Position numbers and translations under genes: made by a program. The notes below the pieces were generated by a model. The model made no database searches, was not told the origin of the DNA, and saw only the letters and a list, made by a program, of their open reading frames with translations. DNA of 64,000 nucleotides from Hymenobacter citatus (GTDB taxonomy: Bacteria > Bacteroidota > Bacteroidia > Cytophagales > Hymenobacteraceae), in assembly GCF_014333615.1 (NCBI RefSeq), contig NZ_JACSCY010000002.1, positions 372,001 through 436,000 on the forward strand. The letters run 5' to 3'. Of the stretch, positions 1-8,645 are shown in pieces; position 1 is the first letter of the stretch, and each line of letters begins with the position of its first letter.

Positions 1-1049
1 AGTACACCGATTTTGGACTGGGCATTCCGAAGGTCGTGCTGGAGATATTTGGCATTATCGGGCTGATTATGATTGTGCTGGAAGGCGCACTGGACCTCAA
101 GCTCAGCCGCGACAAAGCCCCCCTGATCCGGCGCTCTTTTATTGCGGCGGCTATTATGCTGGTGGTGCAATCGGTGGCCATTGCCTGGCTGTTGCAGCTG
201 TACGTGGGGGCGCCGTTTCAGAGCTGTCTGATTAATGCCGTGCCGCTGGCCGTGGTGAGTAGCGCGGTGGCCATTCCAAGCGTGGCTAGCCTAGTGGGTG
301 AGAAACAGGAGTTTATCATCTACGAAAGCACGTTTTCTGACATCATCGGCATCTTGTTTTTCAACTTTGCCATTCAGGACAACTTCGCGCAGGGCGCCTC
401 TATTCTCACCTTCTCGCGCGACGTTATTGCGGTGCTCATTGTGGCGGTGGTCAGCACGGCGGTACTCACGTTTCTGCTCTCGCGCATCACGCTGCACATC
501 AAGTTCTTCCTGATCTTCGCCTTCCTGATTCTGCTCTACAGCCTGGCCAAGGAGTTGCACCTGTCGTCGCTGGTGCTGGTGCTGGCCTTTGGCCTGGCCG
601 TCAACAATGCCGAGCTGTTCCTGAAGGGTAAGCTGCGCGAATGGTTTCACCCCGAGCGCCTGGCCAACGACCTGCACCAGTTCAAGAACATCACCGGCGA
701 GTCGGCTTTTCTGATCCGGACGTTCTTTTTCCTTCTGTTCGGCTTTTCCATCAACCTCAACAGCATCATCAATATCACGCTGCTGGAGCAGGGCCTCCTC
801 ATCGTAGCCATCCTCACCCTGATTCGCTACATCTTCCTGCGCTACGTAGCTAAAACTGACTTGATGCCAGAGCTTTTTATTGCACCCAAGGGACTGATTA
901 CCATTCTGTTATTCTATAGTATTCCGCCCCAGCACTTCATTGGCGAAGTCAGCGAAAGTATCCTGTTCGTCGTTATCCTCCTCACTGGTGTGCTGATGAT
1001 GGTTGGGCTGCTGATTACGCCCAAACAGCCGGAGCTAGGAGAATATTGA
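1..1049 (+). CDS. Cation:proton antiporter (NhaP/CPA1 type), 5' end cut by window
   Basis: This is the C-terminal part of a multi-pass sodium(potassium)/proton antiporter of the inner membrane. The reading frame is open to the left edge of the window, so the GTG at 36 is not the real start; residues before it (GLGIPKVV) read as normal protein. Some 349 codons are visible, with about nine hydrophobic segments and the sequence GLIMIVLEGALDL, which fits a helix of the CPA1/CPA2 fold. There is no TrkA-N or other cytoplasmic domain after the last helix, and the protein stops shortly after it (TGA 1047-1049). The gene converges on the CLC channel, and the whole spacer is one palindrome. The ion cannot be named from this fragment. 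Confidence 0.8.
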   Translation, partial: YTDFGLGIPKVVLEIFGIIGLIMIVLEGALDLKLSRDKAPLIRRSFIAAAIMLVVQSVAIAWLLQLYVGAPFQSCLINAVPLAVVSSAVAIPSVASLVGEKQEFIIYESTFSDIIGILFFNFAIQDNFAQGASILTFSRDVIAVLIVAVVSTAVLTFLLSRITLHIKFFLIFAFLILLYSLAKELHLSSLVLVLAFGLAVNNAELFLKGKLREWFHPERLANDLHQFKNITGESAFLIRTFFFLLFGFSINLNSIINITLLEQGLLIVAILTLIRYIFLRYVAKTDLMPELFIAPKGLITILLFYSIPPQHFIGEVSESILFVVILLTGVLMMVGLLITPKQPELGEY

Positions 1050-1226
1050 ATGGTGAAGTTGTGAATAGAAATACGCGTGTCATCCTGAGCGCAGCGAAGG
1101 ACCTTATGACGTGAGAACGAATAGCGTGGCAACGACTTGTTCTGGCGTGATAAGGTCCTTCACTGCGCTCAGGATGACAGCATTTTTTTAACTCACCATT
1201 TCACCATCTCATTATCTCACCACTCA
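1047..1226. repeat. Stop-to-stop palindromic element between convergent genes
   Basis: The core is an inverted repeat at 1079-1105 and 1151-1178 (GTCATCCTGAGCGCAGCGAA on the left arm). Outside the core each side carries units with TGA in them, so that the element begins at the antiporter stop codon (1047-1049) and ends at the clc stop codon (TGA on minus, 1224-1226). On the minus strand the tail reads TGAGTGG, TGAGATAA, TGAGATGG, TGAAATGG, then a short A run. It belongs to the GTCATCCTGAGC family seen again at 13437, 16614, 56435 and 60858. Confidence 0.85.
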
Positions 1227-3005
1227 GTCCACCTCGCGGAGGAGCTGGCGGCGGTAGCCGGCCAGGATGGAGGCGCGCAGGATGAAGCCCATGTAGCGGC
1301 CCTCGGAGCTGAGTACGGGGAGGGCGTAGGCGTCGTGGTCTTCCAGCAGGTGCAGCGTGTCGAGGATGCTGTCGGAGGCGTGGATGATGGCGGCGGGGTC
1401 GCGCATCAGCTCGTGCACGTGGGTGGTGGTGTAGTGCTCGTCGTCGAAAAGGGCGTCGCGCACCGAATCGAGCGACACCACGCCGAGCAGGTGGTTGTCT
1501 TTGTCGAGCACCGGAAAGATGTTGCGGGTGGCGTGGCGGAACACGTTCACCAGCTCGCCCAGGGTATCGTCGGGGTGCACGGGGATAAAGTCGGTTTGCA
1601 AGAGGGCGCGCAGGTCCAGTTGCGAGAGCAGGCCCCGGTCGCGGTCTTGGTGCATCACCACGCCCTGCTTTACCAGCTTACGCGTGTATACGGAGTAGGG
1701 CTCGAAGTACTTGGCTACCAGGTAGGAGCATGAGGTCACCACCATCAACGGCACAAACAGCGCGTAGCCACCCGTGATTTCAGCAATGAGGAAGATGGCC
1801 GAGAGGGGAGCGTGCACTACCCCGGCCAGCATACCGGCCATGCCCAAGGCAATGAAGTGCACCTCCGGTACCGGGTGCACGCCGCTCATGTTCAGGAAGC
1901 GGGCGTATACGAAGCCTGCCATAGCGCCCACAAACAGCGAGGAACCGAACATGCCCCCGTTGCCGCCTGCCCCGAAGGTGAAGGTGGTAGCGAATACCTT
2001 AAACAACACGCTACCAATGGCTACAGCCAAGATCAGCCACACGCTTTGGTCGCCGTACACTGAGAATAGCGAGCCGTCGATGATGCGCTCGGGGTGGCCG
2101 TTGAGCAGGAACTGCACCATCTCGTAGCCCTCGCCGTAGAGCGGCGGGAAGATGAACACCAGAATGCCCAGCAGCGTGCCGCCCATCAGCACCTTCCGAA
2201 ACGTGCCGGTTTGCTTTTCCCAGAACTTATCGGCCATGAAGTACACCCGGATCATGTACACCGACAGCAAGGCCGTGAACAACGCCAGCATGAGGTAGTA
2301 GGGAATGGCCTCTACAGGCCAGCTGGTGGTAATCAGCACGAACGGCTGGCCCGCGTACAGGGCTTTCGACACCACGGTGGCCGTAGCTGAGGAAATCAGC
2401 AGCGGAATGAAAAACGGCGCCGACAGCTCCGACAGAATGGCTTCCACGGCAAATAGCACGCCCGCAATAGGGCTGTTGAAGATGGCCGCCACGCCCGCCG
2501 CCGCGCCGCACCCTACCAACAAGCGCCGCTCGCGCCGCCCAATGTGCAGCAGCCGCGCCATGTTGGAGCCAATGGCCGCGCCGGTCACAGAAATAGGAGC
2601 TTCGGTACCCGCCGAGCCGCCAAACGTGACGGTGAAAAAGGCCGTGACCATCTGGGAATACAGCTTGCTGCGCGGGATGATGCTACCCTGCCGCGAGATA
2701 TTATAGATGATGGGCGTGATGCCCCGGCTAAGCGTGCCCCCCAGAAACCAGCGCGTAAATAGCACCGACAGCGAAATACCAATGATGGGGTAGAGCGAAC
2801 GGGCAAAGACCACGTACTGTTCGGGCACCCACTCAAAAATCAGATGCTGGGAAAAATGAATGGAGTTTTTGAGCACTACCGCCGCCAGACCCGCCAGAAT
2901 GCCCACCAGAATGCTGAGAATGATAAGATAAAGCCGGTCGTTGATATGGCGCACGCGCCACAGCAAGAGCGGCCGCAGCAATCGGTGCAGACGACTTTTA
3001 GGCAT
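1224..3005 (-). CDS. CLC-family chloride channel/antiporter with C-terminal CBS pair
   Basis: A 593-residue inner-membrane CLC protein that moves chloride, either as a channel or as a Cl-/H+ exchanger. The N-terminal 430 or so residues carry the CLC helices. GSAGTEAPISVTG near residue 129 is a variant of the GxEGP selectivity loop and keeps the gating glutamate; GAGGNGGMFGSSLF is the GxFxP-type loop. Residues about 455-590 form two CBS domains, which in this family bind adenine nucleotides and tune gating. The length suits CLC plus CBS. The preceding co-directional gene is absent (an MscS gene lies upstream on the same strand, 200 bases away), so it is probably transcribed alone. Its stop codon forms the end of the palindrome shared with the antiporter gene. 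Confidence 0.9.
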   Translation of the reverse strand: MPKSRLHRLLRPLLLWRVRHINDRLYLIILSILVGILAGLAAVVLKNSIHFSQHLIFEWVPEQYVVFARSLYPIIGISLSVLFTRWFLGGTLSRGITPIIYNISRQGSIIPRSKLYSQMVTAFFTVTFGGSAGTEAPISVTGAAIGSNMARLLHIGRRERRLLVGCGAAAGVAAIFNSPIAGVLFAVEAILSELSAPFFIPLLISSATATVVSKALYAGQPFVLITTSWPVEAIPYYLMLALFTALLSVYMIRVYFMADKFWEKQTGTFRKVLMGGTLLGILVFIFPPLYGEGYEMVQFLLNGHPERIIDGSLFSVYGDQSVWLILAVAIGSVLFKVFATTFTFGAGGNGGMFGSSLFVGAMAGFVYARFLNMSGVHPVPEVHFIALGMAGMLAGVVHAPLSAIFLIAEITGGYALFVPLMVVTSCSYLVAKYFEPYSVYTRKLVKQGVVMHQDRDRGLLSQLDLRALLQTDFIPVHPDDTLGELVNVFRHATRNIFPVLDKDNHLLGVVSLDSVRDALFDDEHYTTTHVHELMRDPAAIIHASDSILDTLHLLEDHDAYALPVLSSEGRYMGFILRASILAGYRRQLLREVD

Positions 3006-3150
3006 GGAAACAGAAAAAAAGAAACAAAGTCCTCAATAAGTGCAAAGGACACGAAAAGCCGGCAATATCCGCGCCGCAAGGTGAAAGCCGCGTGAAATAA
3101 TACGAGAATGAGTTAGAGAATCAGCTGCTTCCGGCCAAAACGCGTTATTT

Positions 3151-3213
3151 CACTACTCACTACTCACTACTCACTACTCACTACTCACTACTCGCTACTC
3201 ACTACTCACTACT
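3151..3213 (-). repeat. Heptamer tract TGAGTAG repeated after the mscS stop codon
   Basis: Read on the minus strand, the mscS stop TAG (3209-3211) is followed by about eight copies of the 7-base unit TGAGTAG (one copy reads CGAGTAG), ending in TGAAATAACG. Because the unit length is not a multiple of three, the TAG and TGA triplets fall in all three frames. It is a short tandem repeat, not a CRISPR: units are direct, contiguous and only 7 bases. Confidence 0.9.
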
Positions 3214-4036
3214 GCGTGGCATTGGGTAGGGTGTAGCCGGCTTGCTGCAAGGCGGTGCGGGTTTCTTGCATCAGGTTGCTTTTCAGCTCCAGCACCACGC
3301 GGCGGTAGTCCTCGGAGAACGTCCAGAAGTACACGCGCAGGTCGACGGTGGTGCCGGTGGCTTTTTCCTGTAGCACGTAGGGCGTGCGCGGCTCCTGGCG
3401 TTGCACGCCCTCAGTATTTTGTACTTGTTTGAGGATGAGGGCCATTACCTTTTCGGGGCTGGCGTCCTGGCCGTAGTCCACGCTGAGCAGGAAGTCCTGG
3501 CGGATGCTGCCGTCGCGGGTGAAGTTGGTGAGGGGTTCCTTCAGTACCACCGAGTTGGGTAGGTAGATGTGCTTGCCGTCGAAGGTTTTGATGATGGTAG
3601 TGCGCAGGTTCAGGGCTTCTACGTGGCCCTGCAATCCCTTCACTTCCACGGTGTCATGAATCTGGAAAGGCCGATTGAAGGCCAGAATTACGCCCGCCAG
3701 AAAGTTCTCGGCAATATCTTTGAACGCAAAGCCCACAATAAACGCCGACAGTCCCGCCGCGCTCAGGAGCCCCGTTACTACCCCCGAGAAGCCAATGATT
3801 TGCAGGGCCAGCAGAAAGCCCGCCAGCACCAGTACCCACTTGCTGAACTGAATCAGGAAATCGGCCAGCAGCAGGTCGTCGGAATGGTTGCGCACCCGCG
3901 CGCCCAGCAGCTTGCTGGCACGGTTGGCTACTACCAGGGCCACCGCTACGATAACCAGTGCAATAATGAGTTTGGGGGTTAGATACAGGAACTGTTTCCA
4001 ATAGGTGGCCAGTACCCGTTGCATATCATGCAGCAT
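3209..4036 (-). CDS. MscS-family small-conductance mechanosensitive channel
   Basis: About 275 residues from the Met at 4034-4036; the longer frame to 4063 starts inside a terminator and is unlikely to be used. The protein has an N-terminal helix (LTPKLIIALVIVAVALVV), a second helix (WVLVLAGFLLALQII) and the pore helix rich in Gly and Ala (GLLSAAGLSAFIVGFAF), followed by the conserved DIAENFLAGVILAFNRPF and the beta domain beginning HDTVEVKGLQGHVE. This is the compact MscS layout of E. coli (286 residues). It opens on membrane tension to release solutes in osmotic down-shock. It ends in the heptamer tract described separately. Confidence 0.9.
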   Translation of the reverse strand: MLHDMQRVLATYWKQFLYLTPKLIIALVIVAVALVVANRASKLLGARVRNHSDDLLLADFLIQFSKWVLVLAGFLLALQIIGFSGVVTGLLSAAGLSAFIVGFAFKDIAENFLAGVILAFNRPFQIHDTVEVKGLQGHVEALNLRTTIIKTFDGKHIYLPNSVVLKEPLTNFTRDGSIRQDFLLSVDYGQDASPEKVMALILKQVQNTEGVQRQEPRTPYVLQEKATGTTVDLRVYFWTFSEDYRRVVLELKSNLMQETRTALQQAGYTLPNATQ

Positions 4037-4061
4037 AAAAGGCAGGGAAGAGTAACTACAC

Positions 4062-4116
4062 AAAAAGCCCCGACCAGCGGGGCAGAGACACTATGTACTC
4101 TACGCGGGGTCGGGGC
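4062..4116 (-). terminator. Rho-independent terminator after the crotonase gene
   Basis: Stem of GCCCCGACC (4067-4075) with GGTCGGGGC (4108-4116); on the minus strand the stem is followed by a run of five T. It lies 24 bases past the end of the crotonase gene and marks the 3' end of the paa cluster. Confidence 0.8.
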
Positions 4117-4140
4117 AATGTGTTAGGCAGAACAGTAACC

Positions 4141-4914
4141 CTACCTGGTTTTGAACTGCTGAATGGCGCGGCGCGTGAAGTCAGACAGCACAAGTCGTCC
4201 GCTGATGGCGGCCCGCTCGGCCAGGAGCGCATCCCAGTGCTCGGTGCCGGCCCAAAGCACTTGCTTCAGCTCCGCCAGCGCCTCGGGGTTATAGGCAACC
4301 AGCGTGGCGGCAAAATCAGCCACGGCCGCATCCAGTGCCTCAATGGAGTCGGTGAGGGTAGCGTACAGGCCTTTCTCCTGGGCCCATTCGGCGCTGCGGA
4401 ACTCGGTGGCATCCAGAGCTAACTGCGCAAAGGCGGCAGTCCCGATCTTACGCTCCACGGCCGGCCCCACCACAAACGGCCCGATGCCGATAATCAGCTC
4501 GCTCAGCTTCACGGCGGCCTGGGTGGTGGCAAAGCAGTAGTCAGTAGAGGCCGCCACGCCTACCCCGCCGCCGATGGCCTTGCCCTGTACCCGCCCGATG
4601 ATAATTTTGGGGCATGTCCGGCAGGCGTTTATCACCTTGGCAAAGCCTGAGAAAAACGTCAGTCCCTGCGCTTCGTCCTGGATAGCTATTAGCTCGTCGA
4701 AGCTGGCGCCGGCGCAGAAGGTCCGGTCGCCTTCGCTCCTTAGGATGATGACTTTCGTAGCGGGGTCTTGCCCGGCGGTGGTAATAGCTTCGGCTAGCTG
4801 CGTGAGCAGGGCGCCGGGTAGGGAGTTGTGACTGGGATGGAAAAAGGAAATGGTGCTGATGCCCTGGGCATCGGTGGTGGCTGCTACTTGGCCGGCGGTG
4901 AGCGTATCGTTCAT
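4141..4914 (-). CDS. Enoyl-CoA hydratase/isomerase family protein, last gene of paa cluster
   Basis: A 257-residue crotonase-fold protein. CAGASFDEL (oxyanion loop) and GKAIGGGVGVAASTDYC are visible. In classical hydratases a glutamate sits where this protein has the second G of GGGVGV, while the second catalytic glutamate is probably kept in LSELIIGIGPF. One missing glutamate is common in crotonase isomerases, so a plain PaaF hydratase assignment is not safe. Its position after paaZ suggests a role in beta-oxidation of the ring-opened phenylacetyl-CoA product, as hydratase or double-bond isomerase. A 100-base dyad separates it from paaZ and a terminator follows it. Confidence 0.75.
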   Translation of the reverse strand: MNDTLTAGQVAATTDAQGISTISFFHPSHNSLPGALLTQLAEAITTAGQDPATKVIILRSEGDRTFCAGASFDELIAIQDEAQGLTFFSGFAKVINACRTCPKIIIGRVQGKAIGGGVGVAASTDYCFATTQAAVKLSELIIGIGPFVVGPAVERKIGTAAFAQLALDATEFRSAEWAQEKGLYATLTDSIEALDAAVADFAATLVAYNPEALAELKQVLWAGTEHWDALLAERAAISGRLVLSDFTRRAIQQFKTR

Positions 4915-4920
4915 GGGGAG

Positions 4921-5016
4921 TTTCTCGCAGAGGTTCGCGGAGAGTTTGCGCAGAGGTACGCAGTGGCCGACTTCCGCGAACCTCTGCGGAAAGCCTCTGC
5001 GTACCTCTGCGAGAAA
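4921..5016. repeat. Inverted repeat of the CGCAGAGG family
   Basis: Arms begin TTTCTCGCAGAGG (4921) and end CCTCTGCGAGAAA (5016), with internal repetition of the short unit CGCAGAGGTACGCAGAGG in both orientations. It starts one base after the paaZ stop (5018-5020 on minus) and fills the spacer to the crotonase gene. It is a different sequence family from the GTCATCCTGAGC dyads. Confidence 0.8.
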
Positions 5017-5017
5017 T

Positions 5018-7069
5018 CTAGTCTTGGTTTTTCTTTTTCACCATGGTCAAAATCGTCGCCACGGCCACGGTTTCGTCGGTTTCGTCGGTCACGGTAACCA
5101 GCCAGCGCACAATGCCCTTGGCCACGTTGTCGGCGTCGCGCTTTTCCTGGGCTATTTTTTCCTTCACGGTGAGCTGCACGCCGATGGTGGTGCCGGGGTA
5201 GACGGGCTTGGTGAAGCGGCATTCATCCAGGCCATAGTTCAGCAATACGGGACCCTTGCGCGGGTCCACAAACATGCCGGCGGCTTTGCTTAGGATGTAG
5301 TAGCCGTGCGCCACCCGGCCCGTGAAGAGCGTGCCTTCCAGGGAAGTAGCGTCCACGTGGGCGTAGAAATTGTCGCCGGATACCTGGGCGAAGTTGGTGA
5401 TGTCGGCCTCCGTGACGGTGTGGCGGTGGGTGGTGTACGTCTGCCCGATTTCCAGCTCCTCGAAGTAGTGCTGAAACGGGTGCTTGTCGCGCTCCACCTG
5501 CTTGGCTTTGGGCTGATACACGTCCGTAATGGCCGTAATCATCGATGGCGACCCTTGAATAGCCACGCGCTGCATGAAGTGCTCTACGCCCCGGATGCCG
5601 CCCATTTCCTGCCCGCCGCCGGCCCTACCCGGTCCGCCGTGGATGAGCAGGGGTAGGGGCGAGCCGTGCCCGGTGCTCTCCTTCGCCATTTCCTCGTTCA
5701 GGACCAGAATGCGGCCGTGGTGGGTGGCCGCACCCAGCAAAAATTCCTGGGCCACACCTGGGTCGTTGGTCGCCACAGAGCACACCAAGGAGCCTTTGCC
5801 CAGGTTAGCCAACGCAATGGCCTCGTCCACATCATGGTAGGGCATGAGGGTAGCCACCGGCCCGAAGGCCTCTACCTCATGCGTATCCATGAACCGGAAC
5901 GGTTCGGGGTTCAGCAGCACAATGGGCGACACAAACGCGCCTACCTGGCAGTCGCCCCCTACCACGGCCACCTGGTCCAGGTCGCCGTACACGATGGGCG
6001 TGTGCTGGGCCAAGCGCTGCACCTGCTCGCGCAGGCGTTGCACCTGCGCCCGGCCGGCCAGCGCGCCCATGCGCACACCCTCGGCCAGCGGGTGCCCAAT
6101 GGTGGTCTGGGCCAGGGCTTTACCCAAGGCAATCTGCACGTCTTCCACCAGATTTTCGGGCACCACAATGCGACGAATGGCGGTGCATTTCTGCCCGGTT
6201 TTGGCCGTCATCTCGCGGCGTACCTCCTTGATAAATAGATCAAACTCCGGGGTGCCCGGCGTGGCGTCGGGACCGAGCACGGCGGCGTTCAGCGAGTCGG
6301 CCTCCATCGTAAACGGCACAGCTTCCTGGATGATGCGTGGATGCGCCCGCAGCTTGCGCCCGGTTTCAGCCGAGCCCGTAAACGTGACTACATCCTGATA
6401 ATTCACGTGGTCGAGAATACCTTCGCCCGAGCCGCAGACCAGCTGCAACGCGCCTTCGGGTAGGATGTTGGAGGCGATAATCTCGCGCACCACGGCCTCG
6501 GTGAGGTAGGCGGTAGGCACGGCGGGCTTCACAATGGCGGGCATCCCGGCCAGCAGGTTCACGGCAATCTTCTCCAGCATCCCCCACACAGGAAAATTGT
6601 AGGCGTTGATGTGCACCGCCACGCCCTCCTTGGGCACCAGCAAATGGTGCCCGATGAAGTTGCCGCCTTTCGACAGCGCAATCGGGTCCGACTCCACGTA
6701 AAATGGCTTGTCGGGGAATTTGCGGCGCAGCGAGGCGTTGGCAAACAGGTTGCCGATGCCGCCCTCAATGTCGATCCAGCTGTCGGCGCGGGTGGCGCCG
6801 GAGCGGTAGCTCAGGGTGTAGAAATCTTCCTTTTTGCTGTCGAGGTGAAAAGCTAGCGCCTTCAGCATACGGCCCCGCTCGTGGAAGGTCATCTTGCGCA
6901 GGGCCTTGTTGCCGGTGCAGCGGGCGTAGTCGAGCATAGCGGCGTAGTCGAGGCCTTCGCCGTTGGCAATGGCTACTACCTCGCCGGTGCTGGCGTCGTA
7001 CAGTTCCTGCTGCTCGCCGGTGCCGGGCATCCAGCGGCCGAGGACATAGTTTTCGAGTAGGGTAGGCAT
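5018..7069 (-). CDS. paaZ: PaaZ: oxepin-CoA hydrolase / semialdehyde dehydrogenase
   Basis: A 683-residue two-domain enzyme of phenylacetate breakdown; E. coli PaaZ is 681. Residues 1 to about 525 are an aldehyde dehydrogenase: FTGSAETGRKL (NAD site), TMEADSLN (general base Glu) and GQKCTAIRR (nucleophile Cys). Residues about 540-683 are a MaoC hot-dog domain: YFEELEIGQTYTTHRHTVTE, then FAQVSGDNFYAHVD and FTGRVAHGYY, holding the Asp/His pair of the hydratase. The MaoC half opens the oxepin-CoA ring and the dehydrogenase half oxidises the resulting reactive aldehyde. It sits between the PaaH-type gene and the crotonase, with dyads at both junctions. Full length, no lost catalytic residue. Confidence 0.93.
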   Translation of the reverse strand: MPTLLENYVLGRWMPGTGEQQELYDASTGEVVAIANGEGLDYAAMLDYARCTGNKALRKMTFHERGRMLKALAFHLDSKKEDFYTLSYRSGATRADSWIDIEGGIGNLFANASLRRKFPDKPFYVESDPIALSKGGNFIGHHLLVPKEGVAVHINAYNFPVWGMLEKIAVNLLAGMPAIVKPAVPTAYLTEAVVREIIASNILPEGALQLVCGSGEGILDHVNYQDVVTFTGSAETGRKLRAHPRIIQEAVPFTMEADSLNAAVLGPDATPGTPEFDLFIKEVRREMTAKTGQKCTAIRRIVVPENLVEDVQIALGKALAQTTIGHPLAEGVRMGALAGRAQVQRLREQVQRLAQHTPIVYGDLDQVAVVGGDCQVGAFVSPIVLLNPEPFRFMDTHEVEAFGPVATLMPYHDVDEAIALANLGKGSLVCSVATNDPGVAQEFLLGAATHHGRILVLNEEMAKESTGHGSPLPLLIHGGPGRAGGGQEMGGIRGVEHFMQRVAIQGSPSMITAITDVYQPKAKQVERDKHPFQHYFEELEIGQTYTTHRHTVTEADITNFAQVSGDNFYAHVDATSLEGTLFTGRVAHGYYILSKAAGMFVDPRKGPVLLNYGLDECRFTKPVYPGTTIGVQLTVKEKIAQEKRDADNVAKGIVRWLVTVTDETDETVAVATILTMVKKKNQD

Positions 7070-7122
7070 GGGTGGGAGTGGTAAGATGGATTTCTCGCGG
7101 AGGTCTTTACTAGTGGCTTACG

Positions 7123-7282
7123 CACTCGCTCGGCTGTGCCGAGTGAGCACTGCGCTCCAGCAGCTATGCTGCGCGCGTCTGTTTCGTCTGCTCTACCTTG
7201 GGTAGCGTCATTCAAATGGCGCGGACGGATTCGGGGCGGAGCCCCTCAAGCGTAGGCCTCACTCGGCACAGCCGAGCGAGTG
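7123..7282. repeat. Inverted repeat between paaH-type gene and paaZ
   Basis: Perfect 25-base arms at 7123-7147 and 7258-7282 containing CTCGGCTGTGCCGAG, which is itself nearly palindromic, so each arm can also fold alone. The loop contains a further G/C-rich hairpin (GGGGCGGAGCCCC region near 7230). The element fills most of the 228-base junction. Confidence 0.8.
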
Positions 7283-7297
7283 CAGAGTGCGGTTTAC

Positions 7298-8485
7298 TTA
7301 TGCACGGTTGTCGGCACTAGCTTTTTCAACCTGAAAAAAACTTTGCCCTGCTTGCGCCAAGCGGCGCAGCAGCGGACTGGCGCGGTAGCGTTCCTCGTGG
7401 TACTCGTGATAGAGTTCGTCGAGCATTTGTAACACCTGCGGCAGACCCAGCGCATCGGCCCAGGCCAGCAGGCCTTTGGGGTAGTTCACGCCAGTGGTCA
7501 TAGCGGTTTCCAGGTCGGCGGCCGAGGCTACGCGCAGGTACAGAGCGTCGGCGGCCTCGTTGATGAGTATGGCCAGGATGCGGTGCAGGATGCGTTGGCC
7601 CAGGGCATCATTGGTGGTAGGCGCGGGGGTAGGGGCGCCGGGCACGTAGTCGTAGAAGCCGCGGCCCGACTTACGACCCAGGTAGCCAGCTTCCAGCAGC
7701 CGTTTTTGGGTGAGCGAGGGGCGGTAGCGCGGGTCGTAGTAAAAGGCAGTCCACACCGATTCCGTCACGCGGTAGTTCACGTCGTGCCCGATGAAATCCA
7801 TGAGCGCAAACGGCCCCATGCGGAAGCCACCCAGCTCCGTCATGGCCCAGTCGATGGTGGCGGCGTCGGCTACACCTTCTTCCAGCAGCCGGATGGCCTC
7901 ACCGTAGAACGGCCGCGCCACGCGGTTCACGATGAAGCCCGGCGTATCCTGCACCAGCACCGGGCGCTTGCCCCAACGCTGCACCAGTGCGTGCACCTCC
8001 TCGGCCAGACCGGGGCGGGTTTGCACGGCCGGCACCACTTCCACCAGCTGCATCAGCGGCGCCGGATTAAAAAAGTGAATCCCCACAAACCGCTCCGGCC
8101 GTTGGCACGCCGCGGCAATAGAGGTAATCGACAAAGAAGACGTGTTGGTAGCCAGCACGCAATTGGCACTCACCACGCGCTCTACCGCCTGAAACACCTG
8201 CTGCTTCGCGGCCAGATTTTCCACAATGGCCTCTAGCACCAAGCCGCAATTCGCAAAGTCCTGCTGGTTTTCAGTGAATTGGATACGGGCGAAGGCCGCC
8301 ACGGCATCTTCTGCCGTCAGCTTGCCTTTCTCGGCTAGCTTATCCAGGCTCTGCCGGATGCGTTGGGCCGCTTGTTGCAGGGCCGCCTGGTGTTGGTCGA
8401 GCAGCCACACGGGGTGCCCGGCAGTGGCTGCTACTTGCGCAATGCCCGCACCCATCGCGCCGCTGCCGATTATGCCAATGGTCAT
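7298..8485 (-). CDS. paaH: 3-hydroxyacyl-CoA dehydrogenase, PaaH type
   Basis: A 395-residue NAD-dependent dehydrogenase that oxidises 3-hydroxyadipyl-CoA in the phenylacetate route. The Rossmann motif GIIGSGAMGAGIAQVA starts at residue 4; NTSSLSITSIA and GIHFFNPAPLMQLVEVV are typical of the family. Two C-terminal 3HCDH domains follow: GFIVNRVARPFYGEAIRL with GRKSGRGFYDY, then a second one with MTTGVNYPKGLLAWADALG, which is the PaaH-like arrangement. It is somewhat shorter than E. coli PaaH (about 475). It lies between paaG and paaZ, with long dyads on both sides. The symbol rests on context and the second C-terminal domain; a 3-hydroxybutyryl-CoA dehydrogenase is the alternative. Confidence 0.85.
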   Translation of the reverse strand: MTIGIIGSGAMGAGIAQVAATAGHPVWLLDQHQAALQQAAQRIRQSLDKLAEKGKLTAEDAVAAFARIQFTENQQDFANCGLVLEAIVENLAAKQQVFQAVERVVSANCVLATNTSSLSITSIAAACQRPERFVGIHFFNPAPLMQLVEVVPAVQTRPGLAEEVHALVQRWGKRPVLVQDTPGFIVNRVARPFYGEAIRLLEEGVADAATIDWAMTELGGFRMGPFALMDFIGHDVNYRVTESVWTAFYYDPRYRPSLTQKRLLEAGYLGRKSGRGFYDYVPGAPTPAPTTNDALGQRILHRILAILINEAADALYLRVASAADLETAMTTGVNYPKGLLAWADALGLPQVLQMLDELYHEYHEERYRASPLLRRLAQAGQSFFQVEKASADNRA

Positions 8486-8522
8486 GGTTTGTTGGTTGTT
8501 TTATTTCAGATGATTGGTATCG

Positions 8523-8630
8523 AAAAGCCCGTCATGCTGAGCCTGTCGAAGCATCTCGCGTGCTGGTGAAAGGTAGTATCTCACGTCAGCACGCGAGATG
8601 CTTCGACAGGCTCAGCATGACGGGCTTTTA
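8523..8630. repeat. Inverted repeat with about 43-base perfect arms (GTCATGCTGAGC family)
   Basis: Arms at 8523-8565 and 8587-8630 are perfect complements over about 43 bases, starting AAAAGCCCGTCATGCTGAGC and ending near CTCGCGTGCTG, with a loop of some 21 bases. It occupies the paaG-paaH junction. The arm perfection suggests recent formation or active conversion between arms. Confidence 0.9.
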
Positions 8631-8645
8631 GCATAACGGAATCAC

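Noticed and set aside
3151..3213. Possible CRISPR-like repeat
   Set aside because: Units are 7 bases, contiguous, with no spacers, so it is a short tandem tract tied to the mscS stop codon.
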